From assembly GCA_016935695.1 (NCBI GenBank), contig JAFGQL010000011.1, forward strand, positions 1 to 64,000: a stretch of DNA of 64,000 nucleotides, read 5' to 3'. Both the position numbers and the translations under genes were made by a program. This DNA is from Spirochaetales bacterium. Lineage in GTDB: Bacteria; Spirochaetota; Spirochaetia; JC444; Marispirochaetaceae. Under the pieces are notes generated by a model that did no database searches, had not been told where the DNA came from, and saw only the letters and a program-made list of their open reading frames with translations. Positions 9,740 through 19,916 of this stretch are shown here, piece after piece (the stretch's first letter is position 1; each line of letters begins with the position of its first letter).

Positions 9740-11494
9740 TTAAAGAAAATAATCCGAGTCGATCATGGCCCCCAGCTGTATGGAACTCTCTAAAAAACCT
9801 GCTTTCCTTTTTTTAATGATGACACTCATTAAAACGATGCCTTCATCAGGATAGGTATCTATACTCCTGAGAACAAAGGGATCGTTTACCGAAAGGCCGG
9901 TTTCGTCGGCGGACATCCCTGTAAGAATCCGGGTTACCCTGTACCGCCTCTCCCACAATGTTGCGCCGGCTTCCTCTAAATCGAAACCAAACAACGGTAA
10001 AATCAGGTTTTTCTTGGCATCCTTCTTGAAAGCTTCCCTGAATGGAGATTCCGGCCTGGTTCCCAGGGCCGACAGAACGGTAAGCTCCTCGCTGTCGCGC
10101 AGCAGCGATACATTCAACAGTTCACCGGACATGCGGTGCATCAGAGAATACTGGTATTCACCGATCGTCGGAGCGCTGTATCCGTCAAGAGCGGTTATGA
10201 TATCTCCTTTTTGAATACCTGATAAATCCGCGTTGCTGCCGGGAAACACATACAAGACCTCAAGACCTTCCCGTCTTTCATAAAGTGCGACACCAAGCCA
10301 TGGGTGCTCGACACTGCCGCCTTTATAGAGTTTATCTATAATGAGATTTACATACTTCCCGGGTATGGCGAAGTTTATGCCTTCAAAAGCTTCGAGCCCG
10401 GCAAACACGACGCCAACAACATTACCACGCTCATCGATCAACGGACCTCCTGAATTGCCGTGGTTTATTGGTACATCGATCTGGGTAGTATCCCCGAGCT
10501 GAAGAAGCCTTCGGTCGGTTGCTGAAACAATCCCCGAGGTTATCGTGCTTTCAAGCCCGCCGGGTGAACCGATGGCGAATATCCGCTCCCCGGGTCCCAA
10601 TTCTGTATCAGTCAGGGAAAACACGTATTTAGGTGTGTATTCTACTTTTAAAAGGGCTATATCAAGAATGGTATCCCACCCGATTACCTTGGCGGGTATT
10701 TTCTCTTTTGGTGCTTCGGGAAGCCTCACATACAAACGGGAATACCCTTCATATGCGGGATCAACCTCGCTGGATATTACATGGTGGTTTGTCAGCAGAT
10801 ACCCCCGGGTGTCGATAAAAAAACCGGATCCGATAACCCTGTCCGGTAATCCGACACCCTGGTCTACCTTGATTCCCCTATCCACCCATATCGTAGCTAC
10901 CCCATTCAGAAGCATACGTGCTTTTTCCGGATCCAGCATTTCCTGAACTGGCTCCGTGGCGTAAAGGGAGTCCTGTAGAAGTTTGAGGCTGCTCATATGC
11001 TGTTCTTTTTGGGCAACTGTGTATAAAGCTGTGAGATCCTCTTCTGAAAAGGAAATCTTCCCGTATTCGCCCACGAGAAGCGTCAATGCCGGTACCGCGT
11101 TATCTTCTTCAATGAGGGAAAAAATGAGCTTTTTTAACAGTGATGGCCCGTCGGCTCCCAGTTCATTATCATCCAGCCCCAATGCTTTTAGCGACCGGTA
11201 GTTTCGCAGTGCCGCCCTGTAATCACCCTTTTCCATTGCATCATAAAAGGCTTTTTCAACAAGTGATACGCCCTGTTCCCATTGACCACCCCATTCCCAG
11301 GAGGGATGCCTTTTCTTCGCGCCTTCTAAAATGGTAAGCCCTAAAATGGGATCATTCTCTTGGAATGCAGTATCCACATTTTCCTGAATTACATTTGGTG
11401 CAGGCAGTATAAGCGGTTCCTCAGTGTTTATCATGCATCCCGAAAGAACAACCGAAATCAAACCCGTTAGAAACGGGCGGGTCATATGTTTCAT
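9740..11494 (-). CDS. HtrA/DegP-like trypsin-fold serine protease with PDZ domain, predicted lipoprotein
   Basis: Lipobox VLSGC; GSGFFIDTRGYLLTNHHVI; DIALLKVE; PINHGNSGGPLID; PDZ-like C-terminus. Confidence 0.85.
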   Translation of the reverse strand: MKHMTRPFLTGLISVVLSGCMINTEEPLILPAPNVIQENVDTAFQENDPILGLTILEGAKKRHPSWEWGGQWEQGVSLVEKAFYDAMEKGDYRAALRNYRSLKALGLDDNELGADGPSLLKKLIFSLIEEDNAVPALTLLVGEYGKISFSEEDLTALYTVAQKEQHMSSLKLLQDSLYATEPVQEMLDPEKARMLLNGVATIWVDRGIKVDQGVGLPDRVIGSGFFIDTRGYLLTNHHVISSEVDPAYEGYSRLYVRLPEAPKEKIPAKVIGWDTILDIALLKVEYTPKYVFSLTDTELGPGERIFAIGSPGGLESTITSGIVSATDRRLLQLGDTTQIDVPINHGNSGGPLIDERGNVVGVVFAGLEAFEGINFAIPGKYVNLIIDKLYKGGSVEHPWLGVALYERREGLEVLYVFPGSNADLSGIQKGDIITALDGYSAPTIGEYQYSLMHRMSGELLNVSLLRDSEELTVLSALGTRPESPFREAFKKDAKKNLILPLFGFDLEEAGATLWERRYRVTRILTGMSADETGLSVNDPFVLRSIDTYPDEGIVLMSVIIKKRKAGFLESSIQLGAMIDSDYFL

Positions 11495-11495
11495 C

Positions 11496-13160
11496 TTAGT
11501 TTCCTAGTTGCTGAATAAAAAGGTAATCATGAAAGCGGTAACTGTAATAGGATGTACCGTCAATGATCATGTATCCTGTTGAGAAAGGTTCTGTCATTGC
11601 ATCAACAGGTTCTGTATCGATCCATACGAGAGGACCTTCGATTGTCAATTTTTTTTCCTTTCCCTGATATTTCAAGCTCACAGGGATATCGTCAACCAGG
11701 ACCACCTCGTAATCAAATATTGAAAGTGTTGCAATTCCCGCTGCATCGTCGTAGGTCTGTATTATTTCAGCATCACCGTCCTGGTCAATATCCCACTGCT
11801 CTTCTTTGAACCCTTCTTCCAGAAAAAGTGAATATTCCACGATGCCGTTATTATCCGTATCGAGGCTGAAGGACCCTGTAGAAACACTATCGTATGGAAG
11901 ACCTTCCTCCTGTTCTTTTGCTATGCTGTGGGCGCCACAGAACTCTGACAACACTCGACTGTTTAAAACCGAAACATCCGCCGGTATATACGGCTTCGCC
12001 GGCAGAGTAATCACATCAAGGACAGCCTGATCAAAGATATACACTGCAGACACCGGTTTGACTGATGAAACTCGGTCCACATAAGGATACTGACTGTAGG
12101 ATACTTCCCATACATCATCGCCGTCCCGAATTTCCACAGTTACGGGGGCCCTTTCCACCGAGTAGGAAATAATGACGTCCGCCTCACCGTCCTGATCATT
12201 GTCAAAAACATGTGAACGAAGGACTCCATCGTGAAACACAAGGGTTTCCTCATGGAAGCTGTCTTCGTCTTCATCGAAATATACCTTTCCGTTATATTCT
12301 GCATATACCTGATCGGCATATTCGCCAAGAAGAGGATCTTCCATTCCGTAATTCAGAATACCCGAAATAACCGTCCCGTACGACGCGATGTCTTTCAGTG
12401 AAGCCGGATCGAAGATACCAAGACGCAGACCATGTGCATGCAATCCAGGCGAAAAACTGCCGCTCACGGCATAACGGTTTACCAGGATGGTTTGCATTTC
12501 CTCGTCCGCGAAGGGAAAGAGGGATTGAAGGGCTTCTGTTCCCGGGTTAAATTCGCTGAATTGCCCTATTCTTTTAAAGAGCAACTCCCTGAATTCACTG
12601 TCGAGCTTGATTTTGTAGGGAACAAAACGCTCATACCAGCGTGAATACCCTGATTCCACCACTTTGATCAGACGTTCCCTGTCTCCAACGGCTTCATAGT
12701 AGTGGGCCAAAAGCTCAGCGTGGTCTGGCGTATCGAAAAAGTCCAGTTCGTATCCTCCGAGGAGGACACCGGCCTGAGAGTATTTTTTTAGCTGAATATA
12801 GGCGGAAAACAACTCGACAGCGGCATCGTTCAAGGTGAACATTAACCAGTAATCAGCGACAAGGGCTTTTTCCAGGTATGCGACACCGGTCTGTCGTGCC
12901 ACTGAAGGATGTTTACCCATTAAATACAATGCATCACCGTGGCGCGGATAAAACTCAAGGGCTACATCCAGCAAATGAAGATCGGCTGAAGTGAAATCAT
13001 CCTTCAGAAAGGTTGAAACGTACGCATCGGCAAGGTCGCGATCATGGTTTCCCGTTTCCGCGAACACATACGGGGAAACAGCAATCATCACTGCCAAAAA
13101 CGCAGCCCGGTAATTACGTGAGATATTCCGGTATAGTGTACGTTCCCTCATTCCTTCCAT
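11496..13160 (-). CDS. Secreted/lumenal protein with three EF-hand-like Asp-rich loops
   Basis: N-terminal signal-like segment; DNDQDGEADVIISY, DTDNNGIVEYSL, DIDQDGDAEIIQTY. Confidence 0.65.
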   Translation of the reverse strand: MEGMRERTLYRNISRNYRAAFLAVMIAVSPYVFAETGNHDRDLADAYVSTFLKDDFTSADLHLLDVALEFYPRHGDALYLMGKHPSVARQTGVAYLEKALVADYWLMFTLNDAAVELFSAYIQLKKYSQAGVLLGGYELDFFDTPDHAELLAHYYEAVGDRERLIKVVESGYSRWYERFVPYKIKLDSEFRELLFKRIGQFSEFNPGTEALQSLFPFADEEMQTILVNRYAVSGSFSPGLHAHGLRLGIFDPASLKDIASYGTVISGILNYGMEDPLLGEYADQVYAEYNGKVYFDEDEDSFHEETLVFHDGVLRSHVFDNDQDGEADVIISYSVERAPVTVEIRDGDDVWEVSYSQYPYVDRVSSVKPVSAVYIFDQAVLDVITLPAKPYIPADVSVLNSRVLSEFCGAHSIAKEQEEGLPYDSVSTGSFSLDTDNNGIVEYSLFLEEGFKEEQWDIDQDGDAEIIQTYDDAAGIATLSIFDYEVVLVDDIPVSLKYQGKEKKLTIEGPLVWIDTEPVDAMTEPFSTGYMIIDGTSYYSYRFHDYLFIQQLGN

Positions 13161-13166
13161 ACAATG

Positions 13167-15047
13167 TTATAAATCAGTAACCTTCTTTACTTCAGGATAC
13201 CCCAAAAGTTCCCTTATTTCCCTGTCGCCCAGGCTTTCTTTCTCATATAGATTTTCGGCAAGAAGAACCAGGGAATCCTTGTGTTCCTTCAGAAGTGCCT
13301 CGGTATCTTCCTGACAGCTGCGGAGAATGGACTGTATTTCCTTATCTATCGTGGTCGCCGTAGTTTCCGAATAGTCTTTGTGCCGGGCGATTTCCTTACC
13401 GAGAAAAATCGGCTCGTCCTCCTGTCCGAAGGTAATAAACCCGAGTTCATCGCTCATCCCCCATTCAACAACCATTTTCCGTGCAAGGGCAGTAGCCTGC
13501 TCAATGTCGCTTTTTGTACCCGTTGTTGTTTCACCATAGGTAAGTTTCTCTGCCGCGAAGCCTCCCATGGCAATTTTGATCCTGGCTAAAAGCCATTTCT
13601 TATTGCGTGAATATATTTCCTTTTCCGGCAGGGACATTGCAAGTCCCAAAGCCCGGCCATGAGGAATAACCGTTACCTTGTGAAGGGGATCGGCGTCCGG
13701 TAAGAGATAATGAAGCAGTGCATGGCCCGCTTCATGATAAGCGGTCATCTTTTTTTCCTCAGGCGATATTACCCTGGAACGGCGGGCGACACCTAGAAGC
13801 AGTTTGTCCCGGGCGTCTTCAAAATCTTTCATGATGACCTGTTCCCGGTTGTCCCGGGCGGCAAACAGGGCTGCCTCATTCACCAGGTTCGCCAAATCAG
13901 CGCCGCTTGTCCCCGGTGTTGCCCGTGCAATTCTATTCAGATCCACATCCGGACCAAGGGGGACCTTCTTCCCATGAATTTTGAGGATGTCTTCGCGCTC
14001 CTGCACATCCGGCATGTCAACAACCACTTGACGGTCAAAACGACCGGGACGGAGCAACGCAGGATCAAGTACATCGGGTCTGTTGGTCGCGGCAAGAATA
14101 ATCACCCCGTCCTTGGTTTCAAACCCATCCATTTCCACCAGCATTTGGTTCAGGGTTTGTTCACGCTCATCATGTCCGCCGCCCATTCCCGCTCCCCGGG
14201 TCCTGCCGACTGCGTCGAGTTCATCTATGAATAAAATACAGGGAGCATTTTTCCGGCCCTGTTCAAACAGATCCCGGACCCTGCTGGCCCCTACACCTAC
14301 AAACATTTCCACAAAGTCAGAACCGGACATGTGGAAAAACGATACGTTCGCTTCGCCGGCACATGCCTTTGCCAAGAGGGTCTTGCCCGTTCCGGGCATA
14401 CCTACAAGAAGCACCCCCTTGGGAATTTTTGCGCCGATTTTTGTAAATTTCTGCGGATTCTTTAAGAAATCCACCACTTCCTGAAGTTCATACTTTGCCT
14501 CCTTCTGGCCGGCAACATCACCGAAGGTCAAATTTTTCCCGTTGTCTGTATAACGTTTTGCCCTGCTCTTGCCGAAAGAGAAAGCCCGGTTTCCACTGCC
14601 TTGCACCTGTCTGAACATGAACCAGATAAAAACCAAACCTAAAAGCCATGGAACGGTCTGTAGAATAATCAGCAAAGGCGAAACACCTTTACTGTCCCCT
14701 TTTACACGGACGCCCTTTTCTCTCATAAGCGGCATCAGATCATCATCAGGATAGGGAATTCTCGTTCTGAATGCATTGATATCGGAAGAAACACCCTGGC
14801 TTTTTAATACCCCGTGAATTTCTTTGTAATCTAGAATTTTAACTGTATCAATCTGGCCATCCTGCAGATACTGATAAAAGGTCGAATAGGGCAGCTCCAC
14901 GGCGGGCGTCGTACCGTCTGCCAGAAAAATGAAAAAGAAAATGCCTACCAATGCGATAAGAAAAATTAATGCGAACCGGTTATTATCAAACCTGAAATTT
15001 ACTTTCCGGTTTGGTTCCTGATCATTATTATCCACACTATACTCCAC
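13167..15047 (-). CDS. ftsH: ATP-dependent zinc metalloprotease FtsH
   Basis: [33 protein letters not shown]; 626 aa. Confidence 0.98.
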   Translation of the reverse strand: MEYSVDNNDQEPNRKVNFRFDNNRFALIFLIALVGIFFFIFLADGTTPAVELPYSTFYQYLQDGQIDTVKILDYKEIHGVLKSQGVSSDINAFRTRIPYPDDDLMPLMREKGVRVKGDSKGVSPLLIILQTVPWLLGLVFIWFMFRQVQGSGNRAFSFGKSRAKRYTDNGKNLTFGDVAGQKEAKYELQEVVDFLKNPQKFTKIGAKIPKGVLLVGMPGTGKTLLAKACAGEANVSFFHMSGSDFVEMFVGVGASRVRDLFEQGRKNAPCILFIDELDAVGRTRGAGMGGGHDEREQTLNQMLVEMDGFETKDGVIILAATNRPDVLDPALLRPGRFDRQVVVDMPDVQEREDILKIHGKKVPLGPDVDLNRIARATPGTSGADLANLVNEAALFAARDNREQVIMKDFEDARDKLLLGVARRSRVISPEEKKMTAYHEAGHALLHYLLPDADPLHKVTVIPHGRALGLAMSLPEKEIYSRNKKWLLARIKIAMGGFAAEKLTYGETTTGTKSDIEQATALARKMVVEWGMSDELGFITFGQEDEPIFLGKEIARHKDYSETTATTIDKEIQSILRSCQEDTEALLKEHKDSLVLLAENLYEKESLGDREIRELLGYPEVKKVTDL

Positions 15048-16422
15048 GATACATTACGTATACATTATGGTCGTCTTTAGAAGACACCATTGTAGCTTTT
15101 ATAAGATTATTGCACAATTGGTTTTTTCCTCCAGCTCCCTGGGCAAACACTCCAAGTATGCTGTTTCCGTCGGTTAAAACCGGAACTGTCGTGCGTGCAT
15201 GAACGGGTACATTCCATTCGGCCAGCAGTTTTTTAATCTGCTTGCGGAAGTTGCCTGAAACGATGCTGTCACCGGGTCTGGGAGAACGTACGAACAGTTT
15301 CTTTTCCATCCCATTCGTCATCCTCAATATCGGCTGCCAGCCATCTGCTGCATTTTCCGCCAAAATGAACTCCACGCCCCCGGCAGTGACAGCCCTTCCC
15401 TCGCTAAGAATATACACATACTCTGCTTGTGAATCAAAGGAATCCATACGGAGCACCAGCTTGTCCTTCCTCCTCTCAAGCACGATACCGTGTCCCTTGA
15501 GCAAAACCTGTTGACCGCATATCTCATCGGGGAGATCGTTAAAGAAAGACATAGGCACTCGTTCAAAAGAACCGCAAAAAAGACTGTTCATGCAATGCAA
15601 TATTGACATTATCCGGCCATAGCGTGGTACATCAAAAAAATCCTTCACAGGAATTTCCCATTCATGACGGCTATCTTTATACCGCCACGGAAGCAATGCA
15701 TGCACCGCAAAATCAACAAACTCCTGGCCTGACCTGTTCAAGGTTTTCATTTTTACCGCGGAGGTATTGAAGGACGGAAAAACCTTTCTGATCACGGGTA
15801 AAATCTCCAGGCGAACCCTGTTACGGAGGTACACTGGGGAGGCATTACTGAGATCCAGACTGTACTTGAGGTCCCTTATCGCGAGATAAGCAAGAAGTTC
15901 TTCTTTGCTGATGCCTATAAGCGGCCGGGCAAAAGAACCTCGGACAGGAGGAATGCCCTGGGCACGAATAGAACCTGAAAGAAACCGCATCAGCATCGTT
16001 TCCACATCGTCATCCATTGTGTGAGCGGTAAACACATAACCACACCCGGATGATTGACGGAATTTTTCAAGCCCGTCGTATCTAAGCTCCCTGGCGTAAG
16101 CCTCGGTCCCTATCCCTCGAAGTTTTCCCTGACGGATAATTTCTCCCGGTTCTGCAAAACCCGTTTCTAAAGGGACCTTGCAGGAGCCACAGATGGAAGA
16201 AACCAGATCGAGCTCCGCCTGCTGCTCCCGGGCATTACGCAGATTATGTATGAAGTAATACGCCTGGATATTTGTCCCGTTCCTGCATGCCAGATCGAGT
16301 AACGCCCGTGAATCCGGTCCTCCGGAAAACGCAATAACGACGCCCTTCGACAGGACATCCTTATCGAGCTTGTGTATAAAGGTGAGGTAATGTTCATTCA
16401 GTTTTTCGTCGATTGACATCAT
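15037..16422 (-). CDS. tilS: tRNA(Ile)-lysidine synthase TilS
   Basis: VIAFSGGPDSRALLDLA PP-loop, TAHTMDDDVETMLMRFLSGS. Confidence 0.94.
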   Translation of the reverse strand: MMSIDEKLNEHYLTFIHKLDKDVLSKGVVIAFSGGPDSRALLDLACRNGTNIQAYYFIHNLRNAREQQAELDLVSSICGSCKVPLETGFAEPGEIIRQGKLRGIGTEAYARELRYDGLEKFRQSSGCGYVFTAHTMDDDVETMLMRFLSGSIRAQGIPPVRGSFARPLIGISKEELLAYLAIRDLKYSLDLSNASPVYLRNRVRLEILPVIRKVFPSFNTSAVKMKTLNRSGQEFVDFAVHALLPWRYKDSRHEWEIPVKDFFDVPRYGRIMSILHCMNSLFCGSFERVPMSFFNDLPDEICGQQVLLKGHGIVLERRKDKLVLRMDSFDSQAEYVYILSEGRAVTAGGVEFILAENAADGWQPILRMTNGMEKKLFVRSPRPGDSIVSGNFRKQIKKLLAEWNVPVHARTTVPVLTDGNSILGVFAQGAGGKNQLCNNLIKATMVSSKDDHNVYVMYRGV

Positions 16423-16966
16423 TCATGACCCTGTGAATCGGTTCTTCCAAAAGGCGAAGTATCTGGTCCGCCGCCTCAGTGACTACCGGGTTAAGGAGAG
16501 CAGCCTCCGCTGCATCTGGTTCACCGAGTACATAGTCGGGAATGGAACTGCCGTCCTCAGGCCGCCCGATTCCCACCATCAAACGGGAAAACATCCCGCT
16601 TCCCAAAACCGAGATTATTGATTGCAGTCCTTTCTGCCCACCTGATGATCCAGAAGGACGTAAACGCAAACATCCCGGTGGCAAATCCAGATGGTCAGCC
16701 ACCACCAAAAGATCTTGCGGTTCTGCTGCAGTGTATGCAAGCAGCCACGGGATAATATCACCGCTGCGATTCATGTAAGTAAGGGGTTTTACGAGAAAAA
16801 GGCTTTTACCGCGGTAAAAGCCTTTTCCAATTTTGAGCGGCCGAAGAAACTGCTTTTTCAACGGAATACCTGTCCGCTCTGAAAGCGCATCGACTACTCG
16901 AAACCCAATATTATGCCGGGTTCCGGTATATTCCGTCCCGGGGTTCCCAAGACCAATAACAATCAA
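16394..16966 (-). CDS. pth: Peptidyl-tRNA hydrolase (TTG start)
   Basis: MIVIGLGNPGTEYTGTRHNIGF, LVKPLTYMNRSG, SSGGQKGLQSII. Confidence 0.95.
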   Translation of the reverse strand: MIVIGLGNPGTEYTGTRHNIGFRVVDALSERTGIPLKKQFLRPLKIGKGFYRGKSLFLVKPLTYMNRSGDIIPWLLAYTAAEPQDLLVVADHLDLPPGCLRLRPSGSSGGQKGLQSIISVLGSGMFSRLMVGIGRPEDGSSIPDYVLGEPDAAEAALLNPVVTEAADQILRLLEEPIHRVMNDVNRRKTE

Positions 16967-16974
16967 TGAAAGCC

Positions 16975-17607
16975 TTATTCTTCCGATTCGCTGCCGGAAG
17001 AATCTTCCGATTCAGCAGCTTCAGGACTCTCTTCTGCAACAGGGGCTGCCTCTTCCTTCTTGATGGTTGCGATATGCAGCACGGAAGTTTCAGGAGCGGT
17101 AAGAATTTTCACACCCGCCGGAGGAGTAATATCGGAAACGTGAACCGAAGCATTAAGCTCAAGCGGCGTGATATCCACCACAATTTCCTGAGGCAGATCT
17201 TTCGGAAGACATTCAATTTCCAGTTCATGGAGCGAAACTTCCAGAACACCGCCGAGCTTGACGCCAATCGCGTTGCCGGTCGTATGAACCGGTACATGGG
17301 TTTTAAGCACTTTACCGCGTTCAATCTCAAAAAAATCGATGTGGAGAATTTTTTCAGTAAGAATATCATCCTGATATTCCTTCACCAGTACATCGTAGGA
17401 TTTGTCCTTATCCTTGAGGGTAATAATTGTGTTCTCACTTACCGTATGAAATTTCTTTGAAAATTCCCTGGCATCTATTGAAATTGACACAGGCTCATTA
17501 TGGCCATATATTACCGCAGGAATCTTCCCTTCTTTCCTGACTCTCTTCGCACCACCTTTGCCGAAATCGGTCCGCGGTGCACATGTTAATGTTTTACTGT
17601 CCATCAT
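16975..17607 (-). CDS. rplY: Ribosomal protein bL25 (Ctc family) with acidic C-terminal tail
   Basis: GKGGAKRVRKEGKIPAVIYG; bL25 beta domain; tail EEAAPVAEESPEAAESEDSSGSESEE. Confidence 0.93.
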   Translation of the reverse strand: MMDSKTLTCAPRTDFGKGGAKRVRKEGKIPAVIYGHNEPVSISIDAREFSKKFHTVSENTIITLKDKDKSYDVLVKEYQDDILTEKILHIDFFEIERGKVLKTHVPVHTTGNAIGVKLGGVLEVSLHELEIECLPKDLPQEIVVDITPLELNASVHVSDITPPAGVKILTAPETSVLHIATIKKEEAAPVAEESPEAAESEDSSGSESEE

Positions 17608-17634
17608 TCTACCTCAAAAAAAATCAAAATATAT

Positions 17635-17706
17635 CTGGGATGGCAGGACTTGAACCTGCGAATGCCGGAACCAAAATCCGGTGCCTTACCACTTGGCGAC
17701 ATCCCA
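17635..17706 (-). tRNA. tRNA-Gln (anticodon TTG)
   Basis: Acceptor TGGGATG/CATCCCA, anticodon stem-loop CCGGA-TTTTGGT-TCCGG, T-arm GCAGGTTCAAGTCCTGC. Confidence 0.95.
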
Positions 17707-17752
17707 TCTTCAAAGAGTTCAATGCTTTAGGTGTTCTTTGAGAAGTCGTCTA

Positions 17753-18031
17753 TCAGGTGTCTTCCGGAGAGTCGTCTGATGCACCGCTTTCATATTCTTT
17801 CAGAATACGGTCCTGAAGCTCATTTCTAAAATCGGAGTTAATGGGATGGGCAACATCCTTATATTCACCGTTTTTGGTTTTTCTGCTAGGCATCGCAATA
17901 AACGCACCGCTTTTGCCCTCAATAACCTTCACATTATGAACTACGAAGGCATCATCAAAGGTAACAGTGACATAGGCCTTGAGTTTACCATCTGCTTCCA
18001 CACGCCTGATGCGAATATCAGTAATCTCCAT
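17753..18031 (-). CDS. spoVG: SpoVG family RNA/DNA-binding regulator
   Basis: [51 protein letters not shown]; 92 aa. Confidence 0.96.
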   Translation of the reverse strand: MEITDIRIRRVEADGKLKAYVTVTFDDAFVVHNVKVIEGKSGAFIAMPSRKTKNGEYKDVAHPINSDFRNELQDRILKEYESGASDDSPEDT

Positions 18032-18066
18032 TCATACCTCCACTTGTTGCACATAACCTAGGGGTC

Positions 18067-18095
18067 ATTGTAATACCCTGCTATAATCTTAGCAA
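18067..18095 (-). promoter_or_regulatory. Sigma-70 promoter proximal to spoVG
   Basis: TTGCTA (18095-18090), N17, TACAAT (18072-18067). Confidence 0.6.
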
Positions 18096-18210
18096 GAAGA
18101 AAAAAACCCCAAAAAAATGAGCAGATATGTATCCGGAACACACCCACTTGTAAAAGCATCATCACTGATGACTACACATCATGCCACGCTAATACTTCAA
18201 CAAGCGGAGC

Positions 18211-18235
18211 GATACCCGGTCATTCACCGGATATC
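18211..18235. other. Inverted repeat/hairpin in nadB-spoVG intergenic region
   Basis: GATACCCGGTCATTCACCGGATATC: 10-bp stem with one mismatch, 5-nt loop. Confidence 0.5.
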
Positions 18236-18326
18236 CGTACAGCAGGAATGGATACCAATATTCGAAATGATTTCAAAGAACAACGGCCCCATCTTCATGA
18301 TGTGGTCCTTTCATAAGTAAGTGCAC

Positions 18327-18354
18327 ATTATACATATAAAAAGGAACATGTCAA
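18327..18354 (-). promoter_or_regulatory. Near-consensus sigma-70 promoter overlapping nadB stop codon
   Basis: TTGACA (18354-18349), N16, TATAAT (18332-18327). Confidence 0.75.
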
Positions 18355-19913
18355 CTTCGCAGATAGTGACAGCCTATAGAGGTACCGTTCGCATAGGCGG
18401 CCCGTGCGATAAGAAACGAGGCAACTGTCGCGTTACGCAACTCGATAATTTCACGGGTAACCCGGGCTTCCCGGTAAAATTTATCTACACGATGCTGCAT
18501 GTAACCAAGATCGGCGATGGCTCTTTCGAGCCTGCTCTTTGTCCGTATGATACCGGCGTAGTTCCACATGGTATGACGGATACTTAAAAGATCACTGTGG
18601 ATAAGAACCGGATCGAATTCAAAGGCCTTTTCAGGGGAAACCCATTCAGGAATATTGCTGATCCGGTCTTGATCGAGACCGTAACTGTCTTCGGCAATTT
18701 TTGCGACCGCCCGTACCGCGAAATAGAAGCCCTCTAAAAGACTGACCGAAGCAAGCCGGTTGGCGCCATGGACGCCTGTGCAGGCAGTTTCACCAACAGC
18801 ATACAGCCCGTCCAGGCTCGTAGCTCCGTTTATGTCCACCTTTATACCGCCGCAGAAATAATGGGCCGCGGGAACAACCGGAACAGGGTCCTTGCGTATG
18901 TCAATTCCCGCCTTCATGCAGGTAGAAAAAATATCAGGAAAACGTTCTTCCAGATTAATTCCTTTGATCTGTGTGGCATCAAGGAGAACAAAAGCCGAGT
19001 TGTCGCTCTCTATTTCAGAATAGATCGCTCTGGCCACTTCATCCCGGGGCGCAAGTTCCTTCAACCCGGGCGCATATCGGTCCATAAAATACTCACCGTC
19101 CCTGTTAATGAGCCGCGCCCCTTCCCCACGCATCGCTTCAGTTATAAGAAACCTTCCGATATCGCGATGAAACAGTACGGTCGGGTGGAACTGGACAAAC
19201 TCTGCATTCAGAATCTCGACACCGACACGGTATGCCATGGCAATACCGTCACCGGTAGCCGAAGGAGGATTGGATGTATGAAGATACAAATTTCCCACTC
19301 CACCGGTTGCAAGAATAGTCGTTGCGGCGAATATCGGCTCGACATTGCCGGTGACATTATTGAGGACATACACCCCAAGGGCCCTGTTTTTCCGATACCG
19401 GTCTTGAAAACTCACTGAGTTATGGGAAGAAGTTATGATATCAATGGTGGTCATATCCGGCAAAATCGTGACCCCTTCCATTTTTTGCACATACGCAGAG
19501 AGGCCTTCCTGTATGGCACGGCCGGTATGATCGGTTACATGAAGGATTCGGCGGGTAGAATGGGCGGCTTCCTTTGTCCGGTCAAAATCGCCGTCGGCAT
19601 TTCGTACAAAGGGAATACCGATCTTTTTGCTAAGATATTCTATTGCCAGCGACGGCGCTTCCGTGGCGAGCAGTTGAACAGCCGGCTCATAATTCATTTC
19701 TGAACCGGCTAGTAAAATATCCCGGGTGAGTAATTCAGGACTGTCTTCAATTCCCGTCGCAACTATTCCTCCCTGGGCATAAAATGTATTCGTATGATGT
19801 ATTTGAGGATCTTTCGTGAGTACACACACTTTTAAGCCGCGCTGGGCAGCACAAAGCGCCGCCGTCAGACCTGCGATTCCGGAACCAACAACTAGCAGAT
19901 CATATTCATTCAT
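18351..19913 (-). CDS. nadB: L-aspartate oxidase
   Basis: DLLVVGSGIAGLTAALCAAQRG, YAQGGI, HPTVL, CTGVHGANRLASVSLLEG. Confidence 0.96.
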   Translation of the reverse strand: MNEYDLLVVGSGIAGLTAALCAAQRGLKVCVLTKDPQIHHTNTFYAQGGIVATGIEDSPELLTRDILLAGSEMNYEPAVQLLATEAPSLAIEYLSKKIGIPFVRNADGDFDRTKEAAHSTRRILHVTDHTGRAIQEGLSAYVQKMEGVTILPDMTTIDIITSSHNSVSFQDRYRKNRALGVYVLNNVTGNVEPIFAATTILATGGVGNLYLHTSNPPSATGDGIAMAYRVGVEILNAEFVQFHPTVLFHRDIGRFLITEAMRGEGARLINRDGEYFMDRYAPGLKELAPRDEVARAIYSEIESDNSAFVLLDATQIKGINLEERFPDIFSTCMKAGIDIRKDPVPVVPAAHYFCGGIKVDINGATSLDGLYAVGETACTGVHGANRLASVSLLEGFYFAVRAVAKIAEDSYGLDQDRISNIPEWVSPEKAFEFDPVLIHSDLLSIRHTMWNYAGIIRTKSRLERAIADLGYMQHRVDKFYREARVTREIIELRNATVASFLIARAAYANGTSIGCHYLRS

Positions 19914-19916
19914 ATA

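Noticed and set aside
18117-18320. 67-aa plus-strand ORF in nadB-spoVG gap
   Set aside because: No SD or family resemblance; opposite a near-consensus minus-strand promoter transcript.
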